Below, in pieces: positions 11,587 through 19,816 of a stretch of DNA of 64,000 nt; position 1 is the stretch's first letter, and each line of letters starts with the position of its first letter. The translations under genes were made by a program, and so were the position numbers. The notes under the pieces are model-generated. The model was not told the origin of the DNA and made no database searches. It was given only the letters and a program-made list of their open reading frames with translations. This DNA is from Mycobacterium sp. (GTDB lineage Bacteria > Actinomycetota > Actinomycetes > Mycobacteriales > Mycobacteriaceae), in NCBI GenBank assembly GCA_003987775.1, contig RXJD01000010.1:124001-188000 (forward strand), read 5' to 3'.

Positions 11587-12522
11587 ATGACCTCATCAGC
11601 TCAAGGGTCGCAGAACGAGTCGCAGGCGCTCGGTGACCTGGCGGCCCGCCAGCTCGCCAACGCCACCAAGACCGTTCCGCAGCTTTCCACGATTACGCCG
11701 CGCTGGCTGTTGCACCTGCTGAGCTGGGTGCCGGTGGAGGCCGGTATCTACCGCGTGAACCGCGTGATCAACCCCGAGCAGGTCGCGGTCAAAGCCGAAG
11801 CCGGCGCCAGCATCGACGAGCCGCTGCCCGAGACCTACGTCGACTACGAGACCAGCCCGCGTGAGTACACCCTGCGCACCATCTCCACCTTGCTGGACAT
11901 CCACACCCGGGTATCCGACCTGTACTCCAGCCCGCACGACCAGATCGCCCAGCAGTTGCGGCTGACCATCGAGACCATCAAAGAGCGTCAAGAGTCCGAA
12001 CTGGTGAACAATCCCGAATACGGGCTGCTGGCGCAGGCGGCGCCCGAGCAGACCATCCAGACGCTGGGCGGCGCGCCCACGCCCGATGACCTCGACGCGC
12101 TGATCACCAAGGTCTGGAAGACGCCGAGCTTCTTCCTGACCCACCCCCTCGGTGTGGCGGCGTTCGGCCGCGAGGCCACCTACCGCGGCGTTCCCCCGGT
12201 GGTCGTCAGCCTGTTCGGCGCGCAGTTCATCACCTGGCGGGGCATCCCGATCATCCCGTCCGACAAGGTGCCGGTAGAAGACGGCAAGACGAAGATCATC
12301 CTGGTGCGCACCGGGGAGGAGCGCCAGGGCGTGGTGGGCCTGTTCCAGCCGGGCCTGGTCGGAGAGCAGGCGCCGGGCCTGTCGGTGCGCTTCACCGGTA
12401 TCAACAAGTCGGCGATCGCGACCTACCTGGTCACGCTCTACACATCTCTGGCCGTGCTCACCGACGATGCTCTCGCTGTGCTCGACGACGTCGCGGTGGA
12501 CCAGTTCCATGAGTACAAGTGA
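11587..12522 (+). CDS. Family 2A encapsulin shell protein (major membrane protein I type)
   Basis: A 311-residue HK97-fold shell protein of the SrpI/MMP-I group, which self-assembles into a protein nanocompartment. Recognisable family stretches include LGDLAARQLANATKTVPQ near the N-terminus, the YVDYETSPREYTLRTISTLL segment and the C-terminal RFTGINKSAIATYLVTLYTS. No cyclic-nucleotide-binding domain is present, which separates it from family 2B. The M. leprae 35-kDa major membrane protein I belongs here. The ATG at 11587 follows AAAGGA with good spacing. Its last 14 bases overlap the desulfurase gene, the typical cargo of this family, so shell and cargo are translationally linked. It lies divergent from cysK-cysE. 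Confidence 0.93.
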   Translation: MTSSAQGSQNESQALGDLAARQLANATKTVPQLSTITPRWLLHLLSWVPVEAGIYRVNRVINPEQVAVKAEAGASIDEPLPETYVDYETSPREYTLRTISTLLDIHTRVSDLYSSPHDQIAQQLRLTIETIKERQESELVNNPEYGLLAQAAPEQTIQTLGGAPTPDDLDALITKVWKTPSFFLTHPLGVAAFGREATYRGVPPVVVSLFGAQFITWRGIPIIPSDKVPVEDGKTKIILVRTGEERQGVVGLFQPGLVGEQAPGLSVRFTGINKSAIATYLVTLYTSLAVLTDDALAVLDDVAVDQFHEYK

Positions 12523-14380
12523 GCACCGTTCGCTAGACGCCGAGAGCGACCTGCCAGTCAGCGCGGCAGAACTCGCGGCGCTGGCCAGTCAGCTCTACGC
12601 GGCGAGCATCCGGCCGGGGCCGGACAGCCTGCCGCAGGCGGTGCCGGTGGCGCCCCGCGGGAACGTACCGGACACCACGGCCGCGACGTCCGCGGGCGCG
12701 GCGGCCTTCGGGACGTCCGATCCGCTGCCGAACCCGGTTCCGTTCATCGGCGTCTCCGATATTTATCTCCCCGCACCGTCGTCCCCCGGTCCGGAGGCCG
12801 TGCCGCCGGAGACGGTGCCGGTGGCACCGCGCGGGAACGTCCCGGACACCACCGCCGCGCCCGCGGCGGCGCAAGCTGGCGCGTCGGTGGCAGATCCGTT
12901 CCTGCCCGCCGATTTCAGCGTCTTCGCGGTGCCGGCATCGGGGATCGTGCCGACGATTCCCGGGGTGCTGGCCGGCGCGCCACCCAGCACGCCGGTGGCG
13001 CCGAGGGGGTCGGCGCCGGGGTGGCCGGGGGAGGCTCCGTCGGTCGCCGATCTGGGCTGGTCTGATGCGCCCACCGTGGAACGGACCGGCGATGAGGCCA
13101 ACTACCACTTCCTGGTATCGGAGCCGGTGCCGCGGGTGCCCGACGACCATGAGGTGTTCGATGTCAACGCGATTCGGGCCGACTTCCCGATCCTGAAGGA
13201 GACGGTCAACGGAAAGCCGCTGATCTGGTTCGACAACGCCGCCACCACCCAGAAGCCGCAAGCGGTGATCGATCGGCTGGCGTATTTCTACACCCACGAG
13301 AACTCCAACATTCACCGCGCCGCACACGAGCTGGCGGCGCGGGCCACGGACGCCTACGAGGAAGCCCGCGACACAGTCCGGCGGTATATCGGGGCGGCGA
13401 AGTCCGAACAGAACATCTTCGTGCGGGGCACCACTGAGGCGATCAACCTGGTGGCCTACGCCTGGGGCGGCAAGCACCTGAAACCTGGTGACGAGATTGT
13501 CATCACCCACTTGGAGCACCACGCGAACATCGTTCCCTGGCAGTTGATTTCGCAGCAGACCGGCGCGGTCCTGAAGGTCGCCCCGGTGGACGAGGCCGGC
13601 AACCTGTTGCTGTCGGAGTTCGAGGACCTGCTCGGCCCGAAGACCAAACTCGTTGCCGCCACTCAGGTTTCGAACGCGCTGGGTACGGTGACGCCGGTCG
13701 AGAAGATCGTGCAGCTGGGTCATCGCTATGGCGCGCGGGTCCTCATCGATGGCGCGCAGTCGATTCCGCACCTGCCGATCGACGTCGCCGGGCTCGGTGT
13801 CGACTTCTTCGTGTTCTCCGGACACAAGATCTACGGCCCCACCGGCATCGGTGTGCTGTACGGCAGTGAAGAGGCGCTGGCCGAGACGCCGCCATGGCAG
13901 GGCGGGGGCAACATGATCGCCGACGTCACGCTGGAACGTTCGCTGTACCAGGGACTGCCCAACAAGTTCGAGGCCGGCACCGGCAACATCGCCGATGCCG
14001 TGGGGCTGGGCGAGGCGCTGCGCTACGTCGAGAAGGTGGGTATCGAGCGCATCGCGGCCTATGAGCACGCCTTGCTGGAGTACGCGACGCCGCGGCTGGC
14101 GGACATCCCCGGGGTGCGACTGGTGGGTACGGCGGATGAGAAGGCCAGCGTGCTGTCTTTCGTGCTGGCCGGGCACGAGTCGCTCGAGGTCGGCAAGGCG
14201 CTCAATGCCGAGGGCATTGCGGTGCGGGCCGGGCATCACTGTGCGCAACCGATCTTGCGACGCTATGGTCTGGAAGCGACCGTTCGCCCCTCATTTGCGT
14301 TCTACAACACCTTTGCGGAGATCGACGTGTTTCTGCGCGCGGTGCGCCGCATTGCCGAAGGCGGCGCGAACGTAGGCTGA
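12509..14380 (+). CDS. Encapsulated cysteine desulfurase, SufS type, with long disordered N-terminus
   Basis: A 623-residue protein. Residues 1-215 are low-complexity, rich in Pro, Ala, Gly and Val; residues 216-623 are a full SufS/CsdA-type desulfurase that converts cysteine to alanine and protein-bound persulfide. PLP lysine: Lys440 in FSGHKIYGP. Persulfide cysteine: Cys578 in RAGHHCAQP. Other markers are FDNAATTQKP and HLEHHANIVPW. The N-terminal part opens with AAELAALASQLYAAS and then carries VPVAPRGNVPDTTAA twice (residues 45-59 and 103-117) and PVAPRGSAP once (162-170). In family 2A encapsulins the disordered N-terminus of the desulfurase directs it into the shell. The ATG at 12509 lies inside the encapsulin gene; an in-frame start at 12467 would create a deeper overlap and is less likely. 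Confidence 0.93.
   Translation: MSTSEHRSLDAESDLPVSAAELAALASQLYAASIRPGPDSLPQAVPVAPRGNVPDTTAATSAGAAAFGTSDPLPNPVPFIGVSDIYLPAPSSPGPEAVPPETVPVAPRGNVPDTTAAPAAAQAGASVADPFLPADFSVFAVPASGIVPTIPGVLAGAPPSTPVAPRGSAPGWPGEAPSVADLGWSDAPTVERTGDEANYHFLVSEPVPRVPDDHEVFDVNAIRADFPILKETVNGKPLIWFDNAATTQKPQAVIDRLAYFYTHENSNIHRAAHELAARATDAYEEARDTVRRYIGAAKSEQNIFVRGTTEAINLVAYAWGGKHLKPGDEIVITHLEHHANIVPWQLISQQTGAVLKVAPVDEAGNLLLSEFEDLLGPKTKLVAATQVSNALGTVTPVEKIVQLGHRYGARVLIDGAQSIPHLPIDVAGLGVDFFVFSGHKIYGPTGIGVLYGSEEALAETPPWQGGGNMIADVTLERSLYQGLPNKFEAGTGNIADAVGLGEALRYVEKVGIERIAAYEHALLEYATPRLADIPGVRLVGTADEKASVLSFVLAGHESLEVGKALNAEGIAVRAGHHCAQPILRRYGLEATVRPSFAFYNTFAEIDVFLRAVRRIAEGGANVG
12641..12685 (+). repeat. First copy of 15-codon cargo-region repeat
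   Basis: Encodes VPVAPRGNVPDTTAA at residues 45-59 of the desulfurase. The identical 15 residues recur at 12815-12859, but the two DNA copies differ at several third positions, so the peptide rather than the DNA appears conserved. A shorter related copy, PVAPRGSAP, lies at 12992-13018. Confidence 0.9.
12815..12859 (+). repeat. Second copy of 15-codon cargo-region repeat
   Basis: Encodes the same VPVAPRGNVPDTTAA at residues 103-117, 174 bases after the first copy. The spacer between copies is unrelated and rich in Pro, Ala and Ser. Confidence 0.9.
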
Positions 14381-14531
14381 TTCGCACGCGCCCCACAGTT
14401 GTTTTCCGACTGATTCCAAAGCTGGGAACCGATTCGCGGTGTTCGTAAGCTGGCGTCGTGTTTCTATCTGCATTCAGGCGGCGCGGCGTGGCCCCGGCAT
14501 TGAATGCGGTAAAGCTGTTGTGGGGCAGGGG

Positions 14532-14564
14532 ATTACGAGGCATTGCGATTTTATTCGTAATGCC
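14532..14564. promoter_or_regulatory. Inverted repeats upstream of the yrbE-mce operon
   Basis: GGCATTGCGA (14539-14548) and TCGTAATGCC (14555-14564) form an inverted repeat with 9 of 10 matches around TTTTAT. A second arm, ATTACGA at 14532-14538, can pair with the same TCGTAAT. It ends about 60 bases before the yrbEA start. It could be a repressor operator or an RNA hairpin in the leader. The rest of the 14381-14625 gap shows nothing else I can name. Confidence 0.45.
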
Positions 14565-14625
14565 GGCGTAACGGGATCGCCATGAGCCTGATGCAGCTGT
14601 GGATTTGCCCGGGGGGGTGCAGAAC

Positions 14626-15399
14626 GTGACGACATCGACATCGGTCCTCGCAAAGCCGATGACCGCGCTGGGTGATTTCTTCAAGCTTTGCGCCGAAACG
14701 TTCGTGGTCATGGTGCGACGGCCGTGGGCTTGGCGCGAGATTCTCGAGCAGATTTGGTTCGTCGCGCGCGTTTCCATTTTCCCGACCATCATGTTGTCGA
14801 TTCCCTACACGGTGCTCATCGTGTTCGTGCTGAACATCCTGCTGGTCGAAATCGGTGCCGGCGATCTTTCGGGTGCCGGGGCGGGGCTTGCGTCGGTGAC
14901 GCAGGTGGGGCCGGTGGTCACGGCGATGGTCGTCTCAGGGGCTGGGTCCACGGCGATGTGCGCCGATCTGGGTGCGCGCACCATCCGCGAGGAAATCGAC
15001 GCGATGAAAGTGATCGGCGTCAACCCGATTCAGGCACTGGTGGTTCCACGCGTCATCGCCGCCACCTTCGTTGCGGTGCTGCTGTATTCGGTGGTCGCGG
15101 TCACCGGTCTGGCCGGCAGCTATGTCTTCGTCGTCTTCGTCCAGCACGTCACGCCGGGGGCATTCGTCGCCGGTATGACGCTGCTCACCGGGCTGCCTCA
15201 GGTGGTGATCTCGTTGATCAAGGCGACGTTGTTCGGAATTTCCGCGGGCCTGATCGCCTGCTACAAAGGCCTCTCGGTCGGCGGCGGGCCCGCGGGCGTG
15301 GGGAGCGCCGTCAACGAGACGGTGGTGTTCTCGTTCATGGCGTTGTTCTTCATCAACATTCTGACCACGGCGCTCGGTGTGAAGGTGACCGCCAGATGA
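14626..15399 (+). CDS. yrbEA: YrbEA, Mce transporter permease
   Basis: A roughly 257-residue MlaE-family permease with five to six membrane helices, including ISLIKATLFGISAGLIACYK and the conserved GGGPAGVGSAVNETVV turn. EEIDAMKVIGVNPIQALVVP is the cytoplasmic coupling helix that contacts the MceG-type ATPase, which is not encoded in this window. The start is uncertain: GTG at 14626 is preferred because a G-rich ribosome site (14611-14617) precedes it, but GTGs at 14617 and 14599 are in frame. The stop overlaps the yrbEB ATG. First gene of the mce operon. Confidence 0.93.
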   Translation: MTTSTSVLAKPMTALGDFFKLCAETFVVMVRRPWAWREILEQIWFVARVSIFPTIMLSIPYTVLIVFVLNILLVEIGAGDLSGAGAGLASVTQVGPVVTAMVVSGAGSTAMCADLGARTIREEIDAMKVIGVNPIQALVVPRVIAATFVAVLLYSVVAVTGLAGSYVFVVFVQHVTPGAFVAGMTLLTGLPQVVISLIKATLFGISAGLIACYKGLSVGGGPAGVGSAVNETVVFSFMALFFINILTTALGVKVTAR

Positions 15400-16346
15400 G
15401 CGCCACGATCGACGGCGCCGAGCGCAGCGGTGCCATGGGGGCACGGCCCCAGAAGTGGGAGTCACGCCCGCCGGTCAACGGCGGCCAGCGCCGGCAGACG
15501 ACCGCACTCGTCGACGAACCGTCATGGTGGTCAACGCTGGGACCCCGGCTGACCGATTCGACCCGCAAGTTGGGCGAGCAGACCGCCTTCTACGGACGTG
15601 CCCTGCTCAACATCGGTGAGGCGGTACGCCGCTATCCGGGCGAACTCCTGCGCCTGATCGCTGAAATGGGTATGGGCACCGGCGCATTGGCGGTGATAGG
15701 CGGAACCGTCGGCATCATCGGCTTTTTGACGTTGACCACCGGCGCCCTGGTCGCGGTGCAGGGTTACGACACGCTCTCCAACATCGGCGTCGAAGCGCTG
15801 ACCGGTTTCCTTTCGGCATTCCTGAACGTGCGGATGATCGCACCCTGCACGGCCGGCCTCGCGCTGGCGGCCACCATCGGTGCCGGCGCTACCGCGCAAC
15901 TGGGCGCTATGCGAATCAACGAAGAGATCGACGCGCTGGAAGTGATGGGCATTCGCGCCATTACCTACCTGGCGTCGACGCGCATCATCGCCGGTGTCCT
16001 GGTGGTTATTCCGCTCTATGCGGTCGCCGTGCTCATGTCGTTCATCGCGGCGAAATTCCTGACGATCTCCGTGTACGGCCAGTCCCGCGGCGTCTACGAG
16101 CACTACTTCGCCACGTTCCTGCACCCGAACGATCTGTTGTGGTCGTTCCTGTCGGCGCTGACGATGGCCACCGGGGTGATGGTCGTGCACACCTACTACG
16201 GGTTCACCGCGTCGGGTGGCCCGGCCGGCGTGGGTGAGGCGGTCGGTCGCTCGGTGCGGTCATCGATGATCGTCACCGCCTTTGTCTGCCTGATGATTTC
16301 GCTGTCCGTCTACGGGCAGCACGGCAACTTCAACCTGTCGGGCTGA
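15396..16346 (+). CDS. yrbEB: YrbEB, Mce transporter permease
   Basis: A 316-residue MlaE-family permease, the second half of the YrbE heterodimer that moves lipids through the inner membrane. A hydrophilic lead of about 65 residues precedes the helices. The coupling helix is NEEIDALEVMGIRAITYLAS, and the GGPAGVGEAVGRSVRSS loop parallels YrbEA. The start is ATG at 15396, which shares bases with the yrbEA stop (ATGA). A longer in-frame reading from 14688 runs through yrbEA in another frame and is not real. Four bases separate it from mceA. Confidence 0.94.
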   Translation: MSATIDGAERSGAMGARPQKWESRPPVNGGQRRQTTALVDEPSWWSTLGPRLTDSTRKLGEQTAFYGRALLNIGEAVRRYPGELLRLIAEMGMGTGALAVIGGTVGIIGFLTLTTGALVAVQGYDTLSNIGVEALTGFLSAFLNVRMIAPCTAGLALAATIGAGATAQLGAMRINEEIDALEVMGIRAITYLASTRIIAGVLVVIPLYAVAVLMSFIAAKFLTISVYGQSRGVYEHYFATFLHPNDLLWSFLSALTMATGVMVVHTYYGFTASGGPAGVGEAVGRSVRSSMIVTAFVCLMISLSVYGQHGNFNLSG

Positions 16347-16350
16347 CGCT

Positions 16351-17619
16351 ATGAGTAACGACAACCTTCGCGGCGCGTTGCGCCCGAACAGGGTCAGGAC
16401 CAGCAGGATCGATCCGATCTGGTTCGCGCCGATTCTATTCATCGTCGTCCTGGGCCTCATCGCCTTCACCACCGGCGCATTCTCCGGCAAATTCCAGCAG
16501 AGCATCCCACTCACTCTGGTCTCGGACCGGGCGGGGCTGGTGATGGAACAGGGCGCCAAGGTCAAGTTGCGCGGAGTGCAGATCGGCCAGGTCGCCACGA
16601 TCGGCACCGACGTGAAATCCGCTCAGCTGCAACTGAAGATGCAGCCCGATGCCTTCAAATTCCTGCCGAGCAATGTCGAGGCCGAGATCAGATCGACCAC
16701 CGCGTTCGGGTCGAAGTACGTCGACCTGATCGTGCCGGAGCATCCGAGCCCGGTTGCGCTGAAGCCCGGTGCGGTCTTGCACTCCCGCAACGTGACCGTC
16801 GAGGTGAACACGGTTTTCGAGAACCTGCAGTCGCTGGTGACCGCGATCGACCCCGCCAAGCTGAACGCGATTCTGTCGGCGTTCGCACAGTCGGTGCGCG
16901 ATAAGGGTGATCGGATCGGGCAGGCGATCACCGACGCCAACAACCTGCTGCTGGCCGTCAACCCGCGGCTGGACACCATCCACACCGACTGGAAACTGTT
17001 CGGCAAGACCGCCGCAGTGTATTCCGCTGCGGCACAGAATATTCTGTCGATCCTCGATTCCGCGGCGACCACCAGCACCACGATCACCGAGAACCAGCAG
17101 TCACTGGACGCGCTGCTGATGTCGGCCATCGGCTTCAGCCAGACCGGCATCGGCGTCATCGGTCGCAACGAAGGCAACATCGTGCAGGCGATCAACCTGC
17201 TCGACCCGACCACGCGGCTGCTGGACATGTACTCGCCGACCTACACCTGCCTGTTCCAGGGCGCGCAGTGGTACGTCGAGCACGGCGGCCGGCACACGTT
17301 GGGCGGCAACGGTTATTCGTTCATCATGGACGCCGGCCTGCTATTCGGTGACGACCCGTACCGCTACCCCAAACACCTGCCGAAGGTGAACGCCACCGGA
17401 GGTCCCGGCGGAAAGCCCAGCTGCGGTTCGCTGCCCGACCCGAGCGCCAACTACCCGGTGCGCGCGCTGGTCACCGATACCGGGTGGGGCGCCGCCCCGA
17501 ATGAGATCCGTACCAACCTCGCCGTCGGTAACCCCTGGTGGTCCAACTACTTTCCGACTACCAAGAATCCTCCCGAGCCACCGCGCTACTTCTACCGCGG
17601 AGGGCAGCCGCCGCCATGA
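16351..17619 (+). CDS. mceA: MceA, Mce-family substrate-binding protein
   Basis: A 422-residue protein with a basic N-terminus, one membrane helix (about residues 25-47) and an MCE/MlaD domain (about 50-130: LVSDRAGLVMEQGAKVKLRG, then TTAFGSKYVDLIVPE). A helical needle-like region follows, and a Pro-rich C-terminus. MceA to MceF form a hexameric tunnel across the envelope that carries lipids or sterols to the YrbE permease. Which substrate this operon handles cannot be told; I do not assign an mce operon number. Its stop overlaps the mceB ATG. Confidence 0.94.
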   Translation: MSNDNLRGALRPNRVRTSRIDPIWFAPILFIVVLGLIAFTTGAFSGKFQQSIPLTLVSDRAGLVMEQGAKVKLRGVQIGQVATIGTDVKSAQLQLKMQPDAFKFLPSNVEAEIRSTTAFGSKYVDLIVPEHPSPVALKPGAVLHSRNVTVEVNTVFENLQSLVTAIDPAKLNAILSAFAQSVRDKGDRIGQAITDANNLLLAVNPRLDTIHTDWKLFGKTAAVYSAAAQNILSILDSAATTSTTITENQQSLDALLMSAIGFSQTGIGVIGRNEGNIVQAINLLDPTTRLLDMYSPTYTCLFQGAQWYVEHGGRHTLGGNGYSFIMDAGLLFGDDPYRYPKHLPKVNATGGPGGKPSCGSLPDPSANYPVRALVTDTGWGAAPNEIRTNLAVGNPWWSNYFPTTKNPPEPPRYFYRGGQPPP

Positions 17620-18656
17620 GTGCAGAAGGAAGGCCGGGCACCTTCAAGATCTGGGCCCGGGTCGCGCTGTTCACGGTCGTGTGCCTGGTGTTCACGTTTG
17701 CCTTGATCGCCGTATTCGGACAGCTACGGTTCGAGGACCGCACCGGCTATCACGCGGTCTTCACCAACATCTCCGGATTGAAGTCCGGCAATTTCGTGCG
17801 CATCGCCGGCGCAGAGGTGGGCAAGGTCGGCGACATCGACCTGCATCGCGACGGCACCGTGACTGTCGACTTCGCGATCGATAAGGGCGTGCGACTCACC
17901 GAGGGCACCCGGGCCGTGGTCCGCTACGAAAACCTGATCGGCGACCGGTATCTCGCGCTCGAACAGGGCGCGGGACCGCCGCGTCGCCTGGCTGCGGGTG
18001 GGACGATTCCGCTGGCGCGCACCGCGCCGGCCCTGGACGTCGACGCGCTGATCGGCGGTTTCCGGCCGTTGTTCCGTGCGTTGGATCCCGATCAGGTCAA
18101 CGCGCTGTCCGGGCAGTTGCTGCGTATCTTCCAGGGACAGGGCGGCACCTTGTCCTCGGTTTTGGCGCAGACAGCGACACTCACCTCCACGCTGGCCGGA
18201 CGCAGCGAGTTGATCACCGAGTTGATCACCAACCTGAACACCGTCCTGCACACCTTCGCCACGCGGGATCGCGAATTCTCCACCGGGCTGGACAAACTCG
18301 CCGAATTCGTCGACGGTCTGGCACAACGGAAGACCGACATCTCCACCGGCCTGGCCTATGTCAACGCCGCCGCCGGGTCGATCGCCGACCTGATGGTGCA
18401 GGCACGCGAGCCGATCAAGAACGTCGTGCACGAGACCGACCGCACCTCCGGCCAGATCCTCGCCGACGGCCCCTACGTGGACGGCCTGCTCAAGAGCCTT
18501 CCCGACGTCTACCAGGTGCTGTCCCGGCAGGGGCTCAACGGCGACTACTTCGGCTTCTACTTCTGCGAAGTCCTGCTCAAGCTCAATGGCAAGGGAGGCA
18601 ACCCGATCTACGTCAAGTTGCTGAACCAGCCCTCCGGGCGGTGCACGCCGAAATGA
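17616..18656 (+). CDS. mceB: MceB, Mce-family protein
   Basis: A 346-residue Mce subunit: membrane helix at about residues 13-35, MCE domain with FTNISGLKSGNFVRIAGAEV and YENLIGDRYLALEQG, then a long helical region and a Cys-containing tail (YFCEVLLKL...PSGRCTPK). The ATG at 17616 overlaps the mceA stop (ATGA). A longer in-frame start at 17538 would read back through mceA and is rejected. Short tail and no lipobox are normal for MceB. Confidence 0.94.
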   Translation: MSAEGRPGTFKIWARVALFTVVCLVFTFALIAVFGQLRFEDRTGYHAVFTNISGLKSGNFVRIAGAEVGKVGDIDLHRDGTVTVDFAIDKGVRLTEGTRAVVRYENLIGDRYLALEQGAGPPRRLAAGGTIPLARTAPALDVDALIGGFRPLFRALDPDQVNALSGQLLRIFQGQGGTLSSVLAQTATLTSTLAGRSELITELITNLNTVLHTFATRDREFSTGLDKLAEFVDGLAQRKTDISTGLAYVNAAAGSIADLMVQAREPIKNVVHETDRTSGQILADGPYVDGLLKSLPDVYQVLSRQGLNGDYFGFYFCEVLLKLNGKGGNPIYVKLLNQPSGRCTPK

Positions 18657-19816
18657 GCCGCTCGAAAAGCACATCGGGAAAGGGCCGCAGCTCGCTGTGG
18701 CTGGGCGTGATGGGCACCGTGCTGTTGACCTGCGTGGTGATCGTCGCCTTCCAGTACGACAAACTGCCGTTCGTCAACGGCTACAACAACTACGCCGCCT
18801 ACTTCTCCGAGGCCGGCGGCATCAAACCCGGCAACCAGGTGCGGGTTTCGGGGGTGGGTGTCGGGAGGGTCTCCGACGTCCGCCTGGACGGCACCAGAGT
18901 CCGAATCGGTTTCACCGTCCGCAAGGGCGTCGAGCTCGGTGACCGCACCGAGGCGGCGATCAAGACCGAGACGATTCTGGGATCCAAGATGCTGGAGCTG
19001 ACGCCACGCGGCGACAAGCGGCTTGCAGACACCATCCCGCTGGAACGCACCACCTCGCCGTACGACCTGCCTGATGCGCTGGGCGACCTCACTACCCAGA
19101 TCAGCGGCTTGAACACCACCCAATTGTCTTCGGCGCTGACCACTTTGGCCGACACCTTCAAGGAGACGCCGGCGAATCTGCGTCCGGCGCTGGAGGGGGT
19201 GGCCCGGTTCTCCGACACCCTGAACAATCGGGACGCGCAGTTGCGCAGCCTGCTGGCCAATGCCAACAGCGTCTCGGGCGTCCTCGGCCGCCGCAGCCAG
19301 CAGATCGCCACCCTGGTGTCGAATTCGAATGCGCTGCTGGTCGCCCTGCTGCAGGAACGCGATTCGATAGACGCGCTGATGAACAACCTCACCGCAGTGT
19401 CGCATCAGATCTCGGGTCTGGTCGCCGACAATCGGACTCAACTCAAACCGGCACTCGACAAGCTCAACGGCGTGCTCGAGATACTCGACAACCGCAAGGA
19501 AGACCTGCAGCGGACCCTGCCGAAATTCAAGCGGTACGCGATGTCCTTCGGTGAAGTACTGGGTTCCGGACCGTTCTTCAAAGCCTATGTCGCCAACCTG
19601 ATTCCGGGTCAGCTCAGTGGACCCATCCTCGACTCCCGGATGTATGACCGCTACCTGGACCCCAACCAGGGCCTGCCGTCCGAGTCGGTGGACCCGCCCA
19701 CCGGGAGCCCACCGGTGCCGCCGGAGGCCGCGCCGGTGCCGCTGTGGTCGCAACCACCGTCGCCCGGTCCCGCCCCGGGCCCGCCCCCTGAGCCGGCGGA
19801 AACGGGTGGCCGGTGA
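18653..19816 (+). CDS. mceC: MceC, Mce-family protein
   Basis: A 387-residue Mce subunit: helix at about residues 16-35, MCE domain with YFSEAGGIKPGNQVRVSGVG and IKTETILGSKMLELTP, a long helical domain, and a Pro-rich C-terminus (from about residue 350) of the type seen in MceC and MceD. The start is ATG at 18653, overlapping the mceB stop. The final codons overlap the GTG of mceD. Confidence 0.94.
   Translation: MSRSKSTSGKGRSSLWLGVMGTVLLTCVVIVAFQYDKLPFVNGYNNYAAYFSEAGGIKPGNQVRVSGVGVGRVSDVRLDGTRVRIGFTVRKGVELGDRTEAAIKTETILGSKMLELTPRGDKRLADTIPLERTTSPYDLPDALGDLTTQISGLNTTQLSSALTTLADTFKETPANLRPALEGVARFSDTLNNRDAQLRSLLANANSVSGVLGRRSQQIATLVSNSNALLVALLQERDSIDALMNNLTAVSHQISGLVADNRTQLKPALDKLNGVLEILDNRKEDLQRTLPKFKRYAMSFGEVLGSGPFFKAYVANLIPGQLSGPILDSRMYDRYLDPNQGLPSESVDPPTGSPPVPPEAAPVPLWSQPPSPGPAPGPPPEPAETGGR

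Noticed and set aside
12992..13018. Third PVAPRG copy as evidence of a mobile repeat element
   Set aside because: Only the peptide is similar; the DNA differs and there are no flanking inverted or target-site repeats, so this is an internal protein repeat.
12533..14248. 571-codon minus-strand frame opposite the desulfurase
   Set aside because: It is a shadow of high-GC codon bias; the composition is Arg/Gly/His-rich without motifs, while the plus strand encodes a complete SufS enzyme.
14381..14625. Sigma-H/E-type promoter (GGGAAC with CGTAAG) upstream of yrbEA
   Set aside because: The spacing of about 14 bases is too short for the known consensus, so I do not list it.
14688..15395. Long N-terminal extension of YrbEB through yrbEA
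   Set aside because: It is the wrong frame of yrbEA, and the ATG at 15396 makes the typical ATGA overlap.
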